Origin: Brevundimonas sp. M20
Lineage (GTDB): Bacteria; Pseudomonadota; Alphaproteobacteria; Caulobacterales; Caulobacteraceae
Direction of reading: 5' to 3'
Length of the DNA: 64,000 bases
NCBI RefSeq assembly: GCF_006547065.1
Contig: NZ_CP041243.1
Location: forward strand, 1,999,001-2,063,000
Within the stretch, counting starts at the first letter, position 1, and each line of letters opens with the position of its first letter. Below the pieces are notes generated by a model. The model saw only the letters and a program-made list of their open reading frames with translations, did not search any database and was not told where the DNA came from. Positions 36,879 through 47,411 of the stretch are shown one piece after another. The translations under genes and the position numbers were made by a program.

Positions 36879-38309
36879 TCATTCCGATGCGGGTGACGGC
36901 GCAACGTCTTCCAGCGCCTCCCGCACCGTCCCCAGCCGGTTCCGGCTGATCGGCAGGGGCTCGCCCTCGCGCATCAGCAACCGGTTACGCCCGCCCTCGC
37001 GCTCAAGCCCCCGAACCTGATCGAGATTGGCGATCACCGAGCGATGGACCCGCAGGAAGCTGTCCGGCAAGTGCTTCTCCAGCCGGTCCAGACGCGCCGC
37101 GTGCAGCAGGCGCCGCCCCCCGATCAGGCGCAGTTCGACGTAGTCGTCCGCCCCGACGATGGCGATGATGTCCGCCAGCGGCACCCGCTCGACGCCGCGC
37201 GCGGAGGCCACGGTCAGGCAGTTCGGGCGGGCCGCCGCGCGGGTCAGCGCCACTTCGCGGCTCTGGTCGTCCCGCCCCAGCCGCACCACCTCGATCATCA
37301 GCAGCGGCAGCACCAGCCCGGCGGCGAACAGGAAGTAGGACAGGTCGGTCAGCCAGGCCGGAAAGATCAGCGCGACCGCCAGAAACAGACCCAGATAGGC
37401 CAGCGTCGGACGCGCGCCCGGACGACGCCGCCAGACGGCGACGGCGGTTACCGACACCGAAATGGCCAGACCGACGATCAGGGCCAGCACCGTTTTGGCG
37501 TCAAAGCCTTCGACGAACACCGTGGCGACGACCGCCACCACGGTGACGGCGAGGACCGGGCGACGCGCCTGTGGCCAGAATCGCGACACCGCCCACGACA
37601 CGAGCAGGATCGAGAACACCGCAGCCAGTCCCCAGATCCCGACCAGTCGCCAGCCGTGGACGGGATAAGCGTAGGGAACGAGCGTCCGCAGGCTTTCCAG
37701 GATCGCCTGCAACCCCGCCACCGCCGCCAGCGCGCCCAGCATCAGGCTGGAACCGGTGCGCCGCAGACCGTGGATCACGCCGAATCCGAAGGCGGCGGCG
37801 AACAGGCTTCCCGCCGCGATGAAGGCCATGGCCAGCAGCGGCGCCCGCGACGGCCAGGGCCAGCGTCCGACCAGCAGCCCCGCGATGGGCCCGTCCAGCC
37901 GTACCCGTCCGTGGAAGGACGACATGCGGATGACGATCTCATTGTCCGCCTCGCGCCACAGGTTGTCCGGGATCGGGAAGGCCGCCTCATAGCGTCCGGC
38001 GATCTCCTCCGACTCCGACGCGCCCGGCTGACCGTTCGCGCCCAGCCGGTGATCGTTCAGCCAGACCTCGGACGACGCCACGCCGACGACGTACAGGGCC
38101 TGAGGCTCATGCCCGGCCGCACGCTGGACCGTGGAGCGCAGCCAAAGCTCGCGCCCCTGCGGATCGATCACGCCCTCGACCGGACGGCAGTCGGTCAGCA
38201 CCGGCGCCGCCGCGCCCGATACGGCACGACATGAGTCCCAGCCCTCCTGCGCCCGCAGCGCGGTCGGAAGGGCCGTCAGAAGGATCACGAAAACAAGCAG
38301 TCGCCACAT
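36879..38309 (-). CDS. Membrane-bound LytTR-type transcription regulator
   Basis: About 476 residues. A signal/anchor segment (1-21) leads into a periplasmic beta-rich domain (about 24-165) with ELWLRSTV and EVWLNDHRLGANG strands that resemble sensory jelly-roll domains. About seven or eight membrane helices follow (165-365), then a C-terminal LytTR DNA-binding domain (ERVPLADIIAIVGADDYVELRL..RRLLHAARLDRLEKHLPDSFLRVHRSVIANLD). It joins a periplasmic sensor to DNA binding without a kinase. The ligand is unknown. Start is ATG 38309; GTG 38318 is possible. It is divergent from the Tat-exported hydrolase, a plausible target. Confidence 0.88.
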   Translation of the reverse strand: MWRLLVFVILLTALPTALRAQEGWDSCRAVSGAAAPVLTDCRPVEGVIDPQGRELWLRSTVQRAAGHEPQALYVVGVASSEVWLNDHRLGANGQPGASESEEIAGRYEAAFPIPDNLWREADNEIVIRMSSFHGRVRLDGPIAGLLVGRWPWPSRAPLLAMAFIAAGSLFAAAFGFGVIHGLRRTGSSLMLGALAAVAGLQAILESLRTLVPYAYPVHGWRLVGIWGLAAVFSILLVSWAVSRFWPQARRPVLAVTVVAVVATVFVEGFDAKTVLALIVGLAISVSVTAVAVWRRRPGARPTLAYLGLFLAVALIFPAWLTDLSYFLFAAGLVLPLLMIEVVRLGRDDQSREVALTRAAARPNCLTVASARGVERVPLADIIAIVGADDYVELRLIGGRRLLHAARLDRLEKHLPDSFLRVHRSVIANLDQVRGLEREGGRNRLLMREGEPLPISRNRLGTVREALEDVAPSPASE

Positions 38310-38421
38310 GGTTTGCACCCTAGCGCGCCGTTCACCGGAAAGCGCCGCCGTTCACCGATGCAGGACGACCCTTCGCCGAAACGCGCTCCACACCTGCGCA
38401 AGTCCGGTCTCCAACAGGCTC

Positions 38422-39867
38422 ATGACCCACACAGCCCTGAACCGTCGTTCCCTTCTCGCCGCCGCCGGCATCGCCGCGCCGGCCCTCGCCCTGCCGTGGA
38501 GCGCCCGCGCGCGGACGCAGGCTGAGGCCGGTCCCTTCCGCTTCGTCGCCGGGAACGGTCAGGAGACCGACGCCGAGCGCGGCTTCTTCGAGGTCCCGGA
38601 GGATCGCAACATCCCCGGCTCGCGTCGCATCCGCATCGGCTACGTCCGCTTCCCCTCGACCTCGCCCAATCCGGGACCGCCCATCGTCTATCTGGCGGGA
38701 GGACCGGGCGGCTCAGGCCCCCGGACGGCGATGGGCCCGCGCTTCCCCATCTTCATGGCCCTGCGCGAGGTCGCCGACGTCATCGCCCTCGATCAGCGCG
38801 GCGTCGGCCTGTCGGCGCATATCCCGGACCGCCCCGCCGCGACCGGCCCCTTCCCCGCCCTGACCCGCGACGGCATGACCGGCTGGTATCGGGACGAGAT
38901 GCAGAAGGCCTGGGTCGACTGGACCCGCGCCGGGGTGGCCATGACCGGCTACACCACCGAACAGAACGCCGACGACATCGAGGACCTGCGCCGCCACCTC
39001 GGCGTCGACAAGGTCAATCTGTGGGGCATCAGCTACGGTACCCACCTGGCCCTCTCGGTCCTGAAGCGGCACCCGCACTCCATCGGCCGCGTCGCCCTCG
39101 CCAGCCTTGAGGGGCAGGACCAGACGGTGAAGCGCCCGGCGCGAATCGACGCCTTCCTGAACCGCGTGGACCGGCTGCTGGACAACGACCCGGTCGCCCG
39201 CGCCGCCATCCCGAACCTGCCCGCCCTGATGCGCCGCGTGCATGCGCGGCTTGAGGCAGATCCGGTGACGCTGACCCTCGCCAACGGCGAAGTCGCCCGG
39301 CTCGGCGGCTTCGGCGTGCAGCTTCTGGCGGGCGGGATGGTCGCCAACCCGCCCTCGCTGTCGATGCTGCCGCGTCTCTATCTGGCGCTTGACGCAGGCA
39401 TGACGGAGGCCTTGGCGCCGATGATGCCGCCGTTCTCGAGCCTGTTCAGCCTCTCGGGCATGCCGGAAGCCATGGACATCGCCTCGGGCATCTCTCCGGA
39501 GCGGCTGGCTCTGGTTGAGGAAGAACGGAAGACGGCCGTGCTGGGCGACGCCTTCAACTTCCCCATGCCGCATCTGCTGGGTGCAATCCCCGGCCTCGAT
39601 CTGGGTCCGGACTTCCGCGCGTCGATCCACATCGACACCCCCGCCCTGCTGGTCGCCGGGTCGCTGGACGGCCGAACGCCGCTGGAGGAACAGGCCGAGG
39701 TCATCGCCCAGTTCCGCAACCGGTCGCAGGTTCTGGTCGAAAACGCCGGCCACAACGTCTTCGAGGCCCATCCGGAGGTGCAGCCCCTGCTGGTCCGCTT
39801 CTTCAGTGAGCAGCCCGTCGCCGACACCACCCTGACCCTGCCGCCGCCGACGTTCGCGGCGGGATGA
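38422..39867 (+). CDS. Tat-exported alpha/beta hydrolase (tripeptidyl aminopeptidase-like)
   Basis: A 481-residue protein whose leader NRRSLLAAAGIAAPALALPWSARA has a twin-arginine motif and cleavage site. The hydrolase core has the oxyanion segment YLAGGPGGSG, DQRGVGLS, the nucleophile elbow GISYGTH, a late Asp strand (PALLVAGSLDGRTP) and the catalytic His in ENAGHNVFEAHPEV. This layout is that of the S33 secreted aminopeptidases. It needs TatABC, encoded 3 kb downstream. It is divergent from the LytTR regulator with about 110 bp between starts. Confidence 0.9.
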   Translation: MTHTALNRRSLLAAAGIAAPALALPWSARARTQAEAGPFRFVAGNGQETDAERGFFEVPEDRNIPGSRRIRIGYVRFPSTSPNPGPPIVYLAGGPGGSGPRTAMGPRFPIFMALREVADVIALDQRGVGLSAHIPDRPAATGPFPALTRDGMTGWYRDEMQKAWVDWTRAGVAMTGYTTEQNADDIEDLRRHLGVDKVNLWGISYGTHLALSVLKRHPHSIGRVALASLEGQDQTVKRPARIDAFLNRVDRLLDNDPVARAAIPNLPALMRRVHARLEADPVTLTLANGEVARLGGFGVQLLAGGMVANPPSLSMLPRLYLALDAGMTEALAPMMPPFSSLFSLSGMPEAMDIASGISPERLALVEEERKTAVLGDAFNFPMPHLLGAIPGLDLGPDFRASIHIDTPALLVAGSLDGRTPLEEQAEVIAQFRNRSQVLVENAGHNVFEAHPEVQPLLVRFFSEQPVADTTLTLPPPTFAAG

Positions 39868-39930
39868 ATATCGTCATCCGGGATCGGGCCTCATGGACAG
39901 ATACAGGCGAACGCCGGGATAGTCAGAGCC

Positions 39931-40359
39931 ATGTCCGCGCCCCTCTCCGCCCTCCCCGTCCCCGCCCCCATCCCGGCAGTTGGCGTCGTCTGTCTGCGCG
40001 ACGAGACCGTCCTTCTGATCCGCCGGGGCAAGCCGCCGCGCATGGGCGAATGGAGTCTGCCCGGCGGCCGCATCGAACCCGGCGAGAAGGCCGTCGATGC
40101 GGCCTTGCGCGAACTCATGGAAGAGACCGGCGTCACCGCCCGGATCACCGGCCTGCTGGACGTCGTGGACGGCATATTCCCCGAGGCGAACCGGCACTAC
40201 GTCCTGATCGACTACGCCGCCGACTGGGTGTCGGGCGAGCCGGTGGCGGGCGACGATGCGCTGGAGGCGCGCTTCGTGCAGCTGGATCAGGTCGAGGCCC
40301 TGATCGACTGGTCCGAAACGCGGCGGATCATCGCACTGGCGGCCGCCAAACGCAGCTGA
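39931..40359 (+). CDS. Nudix hydrolase (ADP-ribose pyrophosphatase-like)
   Basis: A 142-residue Nudix protein. The box is complete: GGRIEPGEKAVDAALRELMEETGV contains G-x5-E-x7-REL-xEE-x-G, which binds magnesium for hydrolysis of nucleoside diphosphate derivatives. The N-terminal strand AVGVVCLRDETVLLIRRGKPP and the spacing resemble the small ADP-ribose or NADH-type pyrophosphatases. Substrate not determinable. No signal peptide. It lies 63 bp after the hydrolase gene in the same direction. Confidence 0.92.
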   Translation: MSAPLSALPVPAPIPAVGVVCLRDETVLLIRRGKPPRMGEWSLPGGRIEPGEKAVDAALRELMEETGVTARITGLLDVVDGIFPEANRHYVLIDYAADWVSGEPVAGDDALEARFVQLDQVEALIDWSETRRIIALAAAKRS

Positions 40360-40454
40360 ACGGCGAAGATTACGGGGTTGTCATCAACCACCGGTCCGGT
40401 TTCGGTGGCGCGCGCCCCCCGGCCTGATACCCTGCCGGGAATTGGGAGGCACTG

Positions 40455-41459
40455 ATGGACTTTTCTATTCTCTTCTTCGTGGCGCTGGTCGTCCTGGCCT
40501 TCGTCCTGCTGTTCAGCGTGGTGAAGATCGTGCCGCAAGGCCGTGAATTCACGGTCGAACGCTTCGGCAAATACACCCGCACCCTGTCGCCGGGCATCAG
40601 CATCCTGACCCCGTTCGTCGAGCGCATCGGCCGTCGCATGAACATGATGGAACAGGTGCTGGACGTCCCCACCCAGGAAGTCATCACCAAGGACAACGCC
40701 GTGGTGAAGGTCGACGGCATCGTCTTCATCCAGGTCATGGACGCCGCCCGCGCCGCCTATCGCGTGGACGACCTGCCCTACGCCATCTCCCAGCTCTGCA
40801 TGACCAACCTGCGGACCGTGGTCGGCTCGATGGAGCTGGACGAGGTGCTGTCGCAGCGTGACTCGATCAACACCCGCCTGCTGCAGGTGATCGACGCGGC
40901 GACCGAGCCGTGGGGCGTCAAGGCCAACCGCATCGAGATCAAGGACCTGACCCCGCCGTCCGACATCACCAACGCCATGGCGCGTCAGATGAAGGCCGAG
41001 CGTGAACGTCGCGCCGTCGTCACAGAGGCGGACGGCGAGAAGCAGGCCGCCATCACCCGCGCGGAGGGCGCCAAGCAGGCCGCCATTCTGGAAGCCGAAG
41101 GCCGCCGCGAAGCCGCCTTCCGCGACGCTGAGGCCCGCGAACGTGAAGCCGAGGCCGAAGCCCGCGCCACCGCCATGGTGTCCGAGGCCATCGCCCGCGG
41201 CGACGTGAACGCGATCAACTACTTCGTCGCCCAGAAGTATGTGGAGGCCTTCGCCGAACTGGCCCGCAGCCCGCAACAGAAGACGGTGATCGTCCCGTCC
41301 GAGATGGGCGCCCTGGTCGGGACCATCGCCGGCATCGGCCAGCTGGTCGGTCTGGCGCAGGAGCAGCAGGGCTCGACCCCGCGTCCGGCGCCCGCCGCCG
41401 CCGCGCCCAAGCCGCCGACGCCGCCGCGCCCGCCTCGTCCCGCCGTTCCCCGGAGCTGA
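40455..41459 (+). CDS. qmcA: SPFH/Band 7 membrane protein (paraslipin, QmcA-like)
   Basis: A 334-residue protein with one N-terminal membrane helix (about 4-24), an SPFH domain ([23 protein letters not shown] through [13 protein letters not shown]), and an Ala/Glu/Arg-rich coiled coil (about 175-245, [21 protein letters not shown]). The C-terminus is Ala/Pro-rich. SPFH proteins form large membrane assemblies that organise microdomains and modulate proteases. An SD (GGGAGG) precedes the ATG. The NfeD gene starts 3 bp after the stop, the usual partner arrangement. Confidence 0.95.
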   Translation: MDFSILFFVALVVLAFVLLFSVVKIVPQGREFTVERFGKYTRTLSPGISILTPFVERIGRRMNMMEQVLDVPTQEVITKDNAVVKVDGIVFIQVMDAARAAYRVDDLPYAISQLCMTNLRTVVGSMELDEVLSQRDSINTRLLQVIDAATEPWGVKANRIEIKDLTPPSDITNAMARQMKAERERRAVVTEADGEKQAAITRAEGAKQAAILEAEGRREAAFRDAEAREREAEAEARATAMVSEAIARGDVNAINYFVAQKYVEAFAELARSPQQKTVIVPSEMGALVGTIAGIGQLVGLAQEQQGSTPRPAPAAAAPKPPTPPRPPRPAVPRS

Positions 41460-41462
41460 TCC

Positions 41463-41921
41463 ATGGACGCCCTGATCGAGCTCCACACCGCCCAGCCCTT
41501 CTGGATCTGGCTGGCGCTGGGCGTGATCCTGCTGGCGGTCGAGGCGGCCTTCTCGACCGAGTGGCTGCTGTGGCCCGCCGTGGCGGCCGGGGTGGTGGCG
41601 GTGCTGACCGCCATCGGCCTGTCACCCGGCTTCTGGGGCGAGGTCGCCCTGTTCGCCGCCCTGACCGTCGCCGCGACCCTGCTGTCGCGCCGTCTGGTGC
41701 AGAAGGTGAACCCGTCCGACGTCCCCGACATCAACGCCCGCGACAGCCGCCTGATCGGCCAGCGGGCGCAGGTGGTCCAGACCTTCGTTGACGGTCGCGG
41801 TCGGGTCTTCGTCTCGGGCGCGGAGTGGTCGGCGGTGATCGAGGGTAAGGCGCCGGCGGCCGGTGAGAGCGTCATCGTCGAAAGCATCGACGGTCCTCTG
41901 CTGAAGGTGCGGGCGACTTAA
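41463..41921 (+). CDS. NfeD-family membrane protein
   Basis: A 152-residue protein with three membrane helices in the first 80 residues (WIWLALGVILLAVEAAF, LLWPAVAAGVVAVLTAIG, EVALFAALTVAATLL). A small OB-fold domain follows (SRLIGQRAQVVQTFVDGRGRVFVSGAEWSAVIEG). This is the short (1b-type) NfeD, the regular partner of SPFH proteins. It starts 3 bp after the paraslipin stop, so they form an operon. Confidence 0.93.
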   Translation: MDALIELHTAQPFWIWLALGVILLAVEAAFSTEWLLWPAVAAGVVAVLTAIGLSPGFWGEVALFAALTVAATLLSRRLVQKVNPSDVPDINARDSRLIGQRAQVVQTFVDGRGRVFVSGAEWSAVIEGKAPAAGESVIVESIDGPLLKVRAT

Positions 41922-41927
41922 CCCTCC

Positions 41928-42020
41928 ACCACCCTTCGGGTGGCCCCCCTCCCCAGCTTCGCTGGAGAGGTGAGAGTTTGAGTTCACCTCTCCACGCAGT
42001 GGGGAGGTGGCTCGACGGCG
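41928..42020. repeat. Cluster of three hairpins between nfeD-like and rnhA
   Basis: CCACCC-ttc-GGGTGG (about 41929-41943), CTCCCCAGC-ttc-GCTGGAGAG (about 41949-41969) and CACCTCTCCAC-gca-GTGGGGAGGTG (41985-41995 with 41999-42009, one T-G pair). They lie between convergent genes and can end both transcripts. The middle one is a covarying relative of the hairpin at 29649-29669. Confidence 0.6.
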
Positions 42021-42107
42021 AAGCCGACGAGACGGAGGGGTCAGAGTGACGGAGCCGTCAGAGCCTTTCGCCCGTCCCGGCCCTGGCCAGCGGCAGGCCC
42101 GAATAGA

Positions 42108-42554
42108 TCAGCGTTTGTCCATGGCTTCTTCGCAGCCCCGGTTCGCGAGGCCGTCGGCGCGCTCGTTCAGCTCATGCCCGGCGTGACCCTTGACCCAGTG
42201 CCACTTCACCTCATGTCTCGCGCGGGCGGCGTCGAGGCGTTTCCACAGGTCGTCGTTCTTGACCGGCTTCTTGTCGGCCGTCTTCCAGTCCCGCGCCTTC
42301 CAGCCCCGGATCCATTCGGTGATGCCCTGCATCACATATTTGCTGTCCGTATGCAGATCGACGCGACACGGGCGTGTCAGGGCCTCCAGCGCCATGATCG
42401 CGCCCATCAGCTCCATCCGGTTGTTGGTGGTCAGCGGCTCGCCGCCCCACAGCTCCTTCTCATGGCCGCCCCCGGCCTGAAGGATGGCGCCCCAGCCGCC
42501 GGGCCCCGGATTGCCCTTGCAGGCGCCGTCGGTGTGGATGATGACGTGACTCAT
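42108..42554 (-). CDS. rnhA: Ribonuclease HI
   Basis: RNase HI cuts the RNA strand of RNA-DNA hybrids. The 148-residue product has the full DEDD set: Asp in [18 protein letters not shown], Glu in RMELMGAI, Asp in LHTDSKYV, and Asp in [10 protein letters not shown] with the HxxxVKGHAGH loop. The basic [20 protein letters not shown] handle for substrate binding is present. Length is normal. It is divergent from tatA. Confidence 0.97.
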   Translation of the reverse strand: MSHVIIHTDGACKGNPGPGGWGAILQAGGGHEKELWGGEPLTTNNRMELMGAIMALEALTRPCRVDLHTDSKYVMQGITEWIRGWKARDWKTADKKPVKNDDLWKRLDAARARHEVKWHWVKGHAGHELNERADGLANRGCEEAMDKR

Positions 42555-42659
42555 CCGCGCGCTGTAACAGGTTCCCTTGGCGTCCCGCCACCGAACCGCC
42601 TATATGCGGCATGAAAGTATGACCGGGCCGCGCATCGGCCCGAACGAGGAGATACCGCC

Positions 42660-42878
42660 GTGGGCGCTATGAGCATCTGGCACTGGGTCGTTGTGGGCCT
42701 GATCGTCCTTCTGCTGTTCGGCGGTCGCGGCAAGCTGTCCGGTCTGATGGGCGACGCCGCCAAGGGCGTGAAGGCCTTCCGTGACGGCCTGAAGGACACC
42801 GACGAGAACAAGCCGAAGGACGAACGCGCGGGCGCCCTGCCCCGCACGGACGCCGAAAAAGAAGACCTGAAGTCGTAA
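42660..42878 (+). CDS. tatA: Sec-independent translocase subunit TatA
   Basis: TatA forms the oligomeric pore element that carries folded proteins over the inner membrane. The 72-residue product has a short membrane helix ([17 protein letters not shown]), the FG hinge and an amphipathic helix ([22 protein letters not shown]). GAGGAG lies about 8 nt before GTG at 42660 and about 17 nt before ATG at 42669, so GTG is the better start. It is the first gene of tatABC. Confidence 0.95.
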   Translation: MGAMSIWHWVVVGLIVLLLFGGRGKLSGLMGDAAKGVKAFRDGLKDTDENKPKDERAGALPRTDAEKEDLKS

Positions 42879-42907
42879 TCGCGCGTCCGCGCCGGAGAGA
42901 CTGACGG

Positions 42908-43498
42908 ATGGGTGGCCTGGGCCCCGGTATCGGGGGCATGGAATACGTTGTGATCGCCATCGTGGCCCTGCTTGTCGTGGGGCCCGAACGGCTGCCCGCC
43001 ATGCTGAACAAGCTGGGCAAGCTGGTCGCGCGCGCGCGCAACATGGCCAATGAGTTCCGCCACAGCTTCGATGAGATGGCCCGCCAGTCCGAGCTGGACG
43101 ACCTGCGCAAGGAGGTCGAGGCCCTGCGGACCGGCCAGAGCCGCATGATGCCGCTGGGCGCCGAGGCCGAGGCTACGTTCAAAAGCATCAGCGACGACCT
43201 GAACCGCCCGCTGAACGCTCCCTCGCCCGCTCCCGCCCTGACCGGTCCCGAGGAATGGCCTGACGCCGCGCCGGTCATGGAGCCGCTGGAGGCCGAGCCC
43301 GAAGCGAAGCCCGCGGCCAAAGCCCGCAAGGCCCCCGTCTCCACAGCGACTTCGAAAGCGAAGCCGGCTGCGAAAGCCGCGGCCGCCAAGCCCGCTCCGG
43401 CGAAGAAGGCTACCGCCCCGTCCCCGGCCAAGCCCTCGGCCAAGGCGCCTGCCAAGCCCAGGCCGAAGACCACTCGCAAGAAGGCTGTCGAGCTGTGA
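42908..43498 (+). CDS. tatB: Sec-independent translocase subunit TatB
   Basis: TatB works with TatC in recognition of twin-arginine signals. The 196-residue product starts with a membrane helix (MEYVVIAIVALLVVGPERLP) containing the typical GPERLP turn, then an amphipathic helix (LNKLGKLVARARNMANEFRHSFDEMARQ). A long Ala/Lys/Pro-rich C-terminal tail (about 100-196) follows, as is common in alphaproteobacteria. Its TGA overlaps the tatC GTG. Confidence 0.95.
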   Translation: MGGLGPGIGGMEYVVIAIVALLVVGPERLPAMLNKLGKLVARARNMANEFRHSFDEMARQSELDDLRKEVEALRTGQSRMMPLGAEAEATFKSISDDLNRPLNAPSPAPALTGPEEWPDAAPVMEPLEAEPEAKPAAKARKAPVSTATSKAKPAAKAAAAKPAPAKKATAPSPAKPSAKAPAKPRPKTTRKKAVEL

Positions 43499-44388
43499 GC
43501 GCCACTGACCGGGACGATGCCGAGATCGAGGCGTCGCGCGCGCCCCTGATGGATCACCTGATCGAGCTGCGCAGCCGGCTCCTGTGGTCTGTCGTGGCTT
43601 TCATCCTGGCCTTCCTCGTCTGCTTCTACTTCGCCGCCGACATCCAGATCTGGCTGATCAAGCCGTTCCAGGCCGCCTATGCGATGCACTCCATCGCCCA
43701 GGCGTCTGGCGCGCACGGAGCCAATCCGCTGGAGCTGATCGCCGTCACTGCCGGCCTGCACCCGATCCCGCCGGGCGCCGCCGCCACCGTGGCCCTGCAG
43801 GCGACCGCGCCGCTCGAGCAGCTTTTCACCAAGATGAAGGTGGCCGGCTTCGGCGCCGTCGCCCTGGCCTTCCCGGTGCTGGCCTACCAGCTGTACCGCT
43901 TCGTCGCGCCGGGCCTGTATCGCAACGAGAAGGGCGCCTTCCTGCCCTTCCTGTTCGTCGCCCCGGTTCTGTTCGTCGTCGGCGCGGCGCTGGTCTACTT
44001 CGTCATGCTGCCGTTCGTGATGTGGTTCTCGCTCAGCCAGCAGATCGCCGCCGACGGCATCGTCGTGGAGCTGAACACCAAGATTTCCGAATACCTCAGC
44101 CTGGTGACCTCGCTGATGCTGGCTTTCGGCCTGTGTTTCCAGCTGCCGGTCGTCACGACCCTGCTGGGCATGGCCGGGATCATCACTTCGAAGATGATGT
44201 CCGAGTTCCGTCGCTACGCCATCGTCGCCGTGGTGGTGGTCGCCGCCGTCGTGACCCCGCCGGACCCCATCAGCCAGATCATGCTCGCGGTGCCGCTGGT
44301 GCTGCTCTACGAAATCTCGATCTGGTGCGTCCGCATCATCGAACTCCGCCGCAAGAAGGCGGACGAGGCCGACGGCCTGACGGCCTGA
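43495..44388 (+). CDS. tatC: Sec-independent translocase subunit TatC
   Basis: TatC is the six-helix receptor that binds the twin-arginine signal. The 297-residue product starts GTG (overlap GTGA with tatB) and has the N-terminal signature MDHLIELRSRLLWSV, the AFGLCFQLPVV helix and ALVFYF-type helices. The C-terminal VVVVAAVVTPPDPISQI segment is typical. The window encodes several likely clients: the hydrolase at 38422, the oligopeptidase at 56622 and perhaps the serine hydrolase at 30524. Confidence 0.97.
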   Translation: MSATDRDDAEIEASRAPLMDHLIELRSRLLWSVVAFILAFLVCFYFAADIQIWLIKPFQAAYAMHSIAQASGAHGANPLELIAVTAGLHPIPPGAAATVALQATAPLEQLFTKMKVAGFGAVALAFPVLAYQLYRFVAPGLYRNEKGAFLPFLFVAPVLFVVGAALVYFVMLPFVMWFSLSQQIAADGIVVELNTKISEYLSLVTSLMLAFGLCFQLPVVTTLLGMAGIITSKMMSEFRRYAIVAVVVVAAVVTPPDPISQIMLAVPLVLLYEISIWCVRIIELRRKKADEADGLTA

Positions 44389-44529
44389 TCCCCAACCCGC
44401 TCGTTCGAGCCTCCGCAGCCGTTCTGCTCCGCGCTCGGGGTTACGGTGCGCCTCCGTTCAAATGACTCTCCCCCTCGAGGGTTCAGATCGGCCACATCGC
44501 GCCCCGGGGTCGCCCTGGCCCAAACGAAA

Positions 44530-44561
44530 AGGGCGCCGGACGATCTCTCGTCCGGCGCCCT
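44530..44561 (-). terminator. Rho-independent terminator of glnA
   Basis: AGGGCGCCGGACGA (44530-44543) pairs perfectly over 14 bp with TCGTCCGGCGCCCT (44548-44561), loop TCTC. On the minus strand it is followed by TTTTCG, so it ends glnA transcription about 24 nt after the stop codon. It may also serve tatC from the other side. Confidence 0.85.
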
Positions 44562-44584
44562 CCTCGATCAGCCCCCGCTGTCGA

Positions 44585-45994
44585 TCAGCAGCTGTAGTAC
44601 ATGTCGAATTCGACGGGGTGCGGGTGCAGTTGCAGCCGCGCCACTTCTTCCTTCTTCAGCTCGATGTAGCTGTCGATGAAGTCGTCATCCATCACGCCGC
44701 CCTTCTTCAGGAAGGCGCGGTCAGCGTCCAGGCTGTCCAGGGCTTCCTGCAGCGAGCCGCAGACTTCCGGGATGTTGCCGCGCTCTTCCGGCGGCAGGTC
44801 GTACAGATTCTTGTCGGCGGCCGCGCCCGGATCGATGCGGTTCTCGATGCCGTCGAGGCCGGCCATGAGCAGGGCCACGAAGGTCAGGTAGGGGTTGCCC
44901 ATCGGGTCCGGGAAGCGGGCTTCGATGCGCTTGGCCTTGGGCGAGTTGACCCACGGAATACGGATCGAGGCCGAGCGGTTGCGCGACGAATAGGCCAGCT
45001 TGACCGGCGCTTCATAGCCCGGGACCAGACGCTTGTAGGAGTTGGTGGTCGAGTTCGAGAAGGCGTTGATGGCCTTCGCGTGCTTGATGATGCCGCCGAT
45101 GTACCACAGGCACATGTCCGACAGACCGGCGTACTTGTCGCCGGCGAACAGCGGCTGGCCGTCCTTCCAGATCGACTGGTGCACGTGCATGCCCGAGCCG
45201 TTGTCGCCGAAAGTCGGCTTGGCCATGAAGGTCGCCGACTTGCCGTAGGACGCGGCCACGTTGTGGATCACGTATTTATAGAGCTGCAGACGGTCGGCCA
45301 TGGTCAGCAGGTCGCTGAACTTCAGGCCCAGTTCGTGCTGCGCCGGGGCGACTTCGTGGTGGTGCTTCTCGGGTTGCATGCCCAGGTCGCGCATCACGCC
45401 CAGCATTTCGCCGCGCAGGTCCTGGGCGCTGTCGACCGGGTTCACCGGGAAGTAGCCGCCCTTCGGCCCGGGGCGGTGACCCATGTTGCCTTCCGAGTAC
45501 TCTGCGCCGGTGTTGGCGGGCAGCTCGGTCGAGTCATAGGTGTAGCCGGTGTCGTGCGGAGCGGTGCTCCAGCGCACGTCGTCGAAGATGAAGAACTCGG
45601 CTTCCGGGCCGAAGAAGACGGTGTCGCCCACGCCCGAGGACTGGACATACGCCAGTGCCTTCTTGGCCATCGAGCGGCTGTCGCGGTTGTAGGCCTCGCC
45701 GGTGTCCGGGTTCAGCACGTCGCAGAACAGGAACAGGGTGGTCTGCTGGTAGAACGGGTCGATCCAGTAGCCGTTCAGGTCCGGCTTCAGCAGCATGTCG
45801 GACTCGTTGATGGCCTTCCAGCCGGCGATCGACGAACCGTCGAACATCGTGCCCTCTTCGAGGAATTCCTCGTCGACCAGGTCGATGTCGAAGGTGACGT
45901 GCTGCATGCGCCCCTTGGTGTCGGTGAAGCGGAGATCGACGTAGCGAACGTCTTTCTCCTTGATCTCTTTGAGGATCTTGCCGGCGTCGCTCAT
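44585..45994 (-). CDS. glnA: Glutamine synthetase type I
   Basis: GlnA makes glutamine from glutamate, ammonia and ATP as a dodecamer. The 469-residue product has the type I signatures: [21 protein letters not shown], the metal site FGPEAEFF, the ATP-site loop [15 protein letters not shown], and [26 protein letters not shown] and the adenylylation loop [10 protein letters not shown], with the target Tyr, are also present. It follows glnB with a 74-bp gap, the usual alphaproteobacterial operon, and ends at a strong terminator. Confidence 0.98.
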   Translation of the reverse strand: MSDAGKILKEIKEKDVRYVDLRFTDTKGRMQHVTFDIDLVDEEFLEEGTMFDGSSIAGWKAINESDMLLKPDLNGYWIDPFYQQTTLFLFCDVLNPDTGEAYNRDSRSMAKKALAYVQSSGVGDTVFFGPEAEFFIFDDVRWSTAPHDTGYTYDSTELPANTGAEYSEGNMGHRPGPKGGYFPVNPVDSAQDLRGEMLGVMRDLGMQPEKHHHEVAPAQHELGLKFSDLLTMADRLQLYKYVIHNVAASYGKSATFMAKPTFGDNGSGMHVHQSIWKDGQPLFAGDKYAGLSDMCLWYIGGIIKHAKAINAFSNSTTNSYKRLVPGYEAPVKLAYSSRNRSASIRIPWVNSPKAKRIEARFPDPMGNPYLTFVALLMAGLDGIENRIDPGAAADKNLYDLPPEERGNIPEVCGSLQEALDSLDADRAFLKKGGVMDDDFIDSYIELKKEEVARLQLHPHPVEFDMYYSC

Positions 45995-46068
45995 TTTCGA
46001 GGTCCTGTTTCTTATGGGGAGGTTCAGTGACGATCGCCCCCGGAAGGCCGACCGGTAGTCTGGGTGGG

Positions 46069-47364
<1,296 letters not shown>

Positions 47365-47411
47365 TCACGCCCGGGCGGTGACTGAACAACACATCGATCC
47401 GGGGGACCGAC

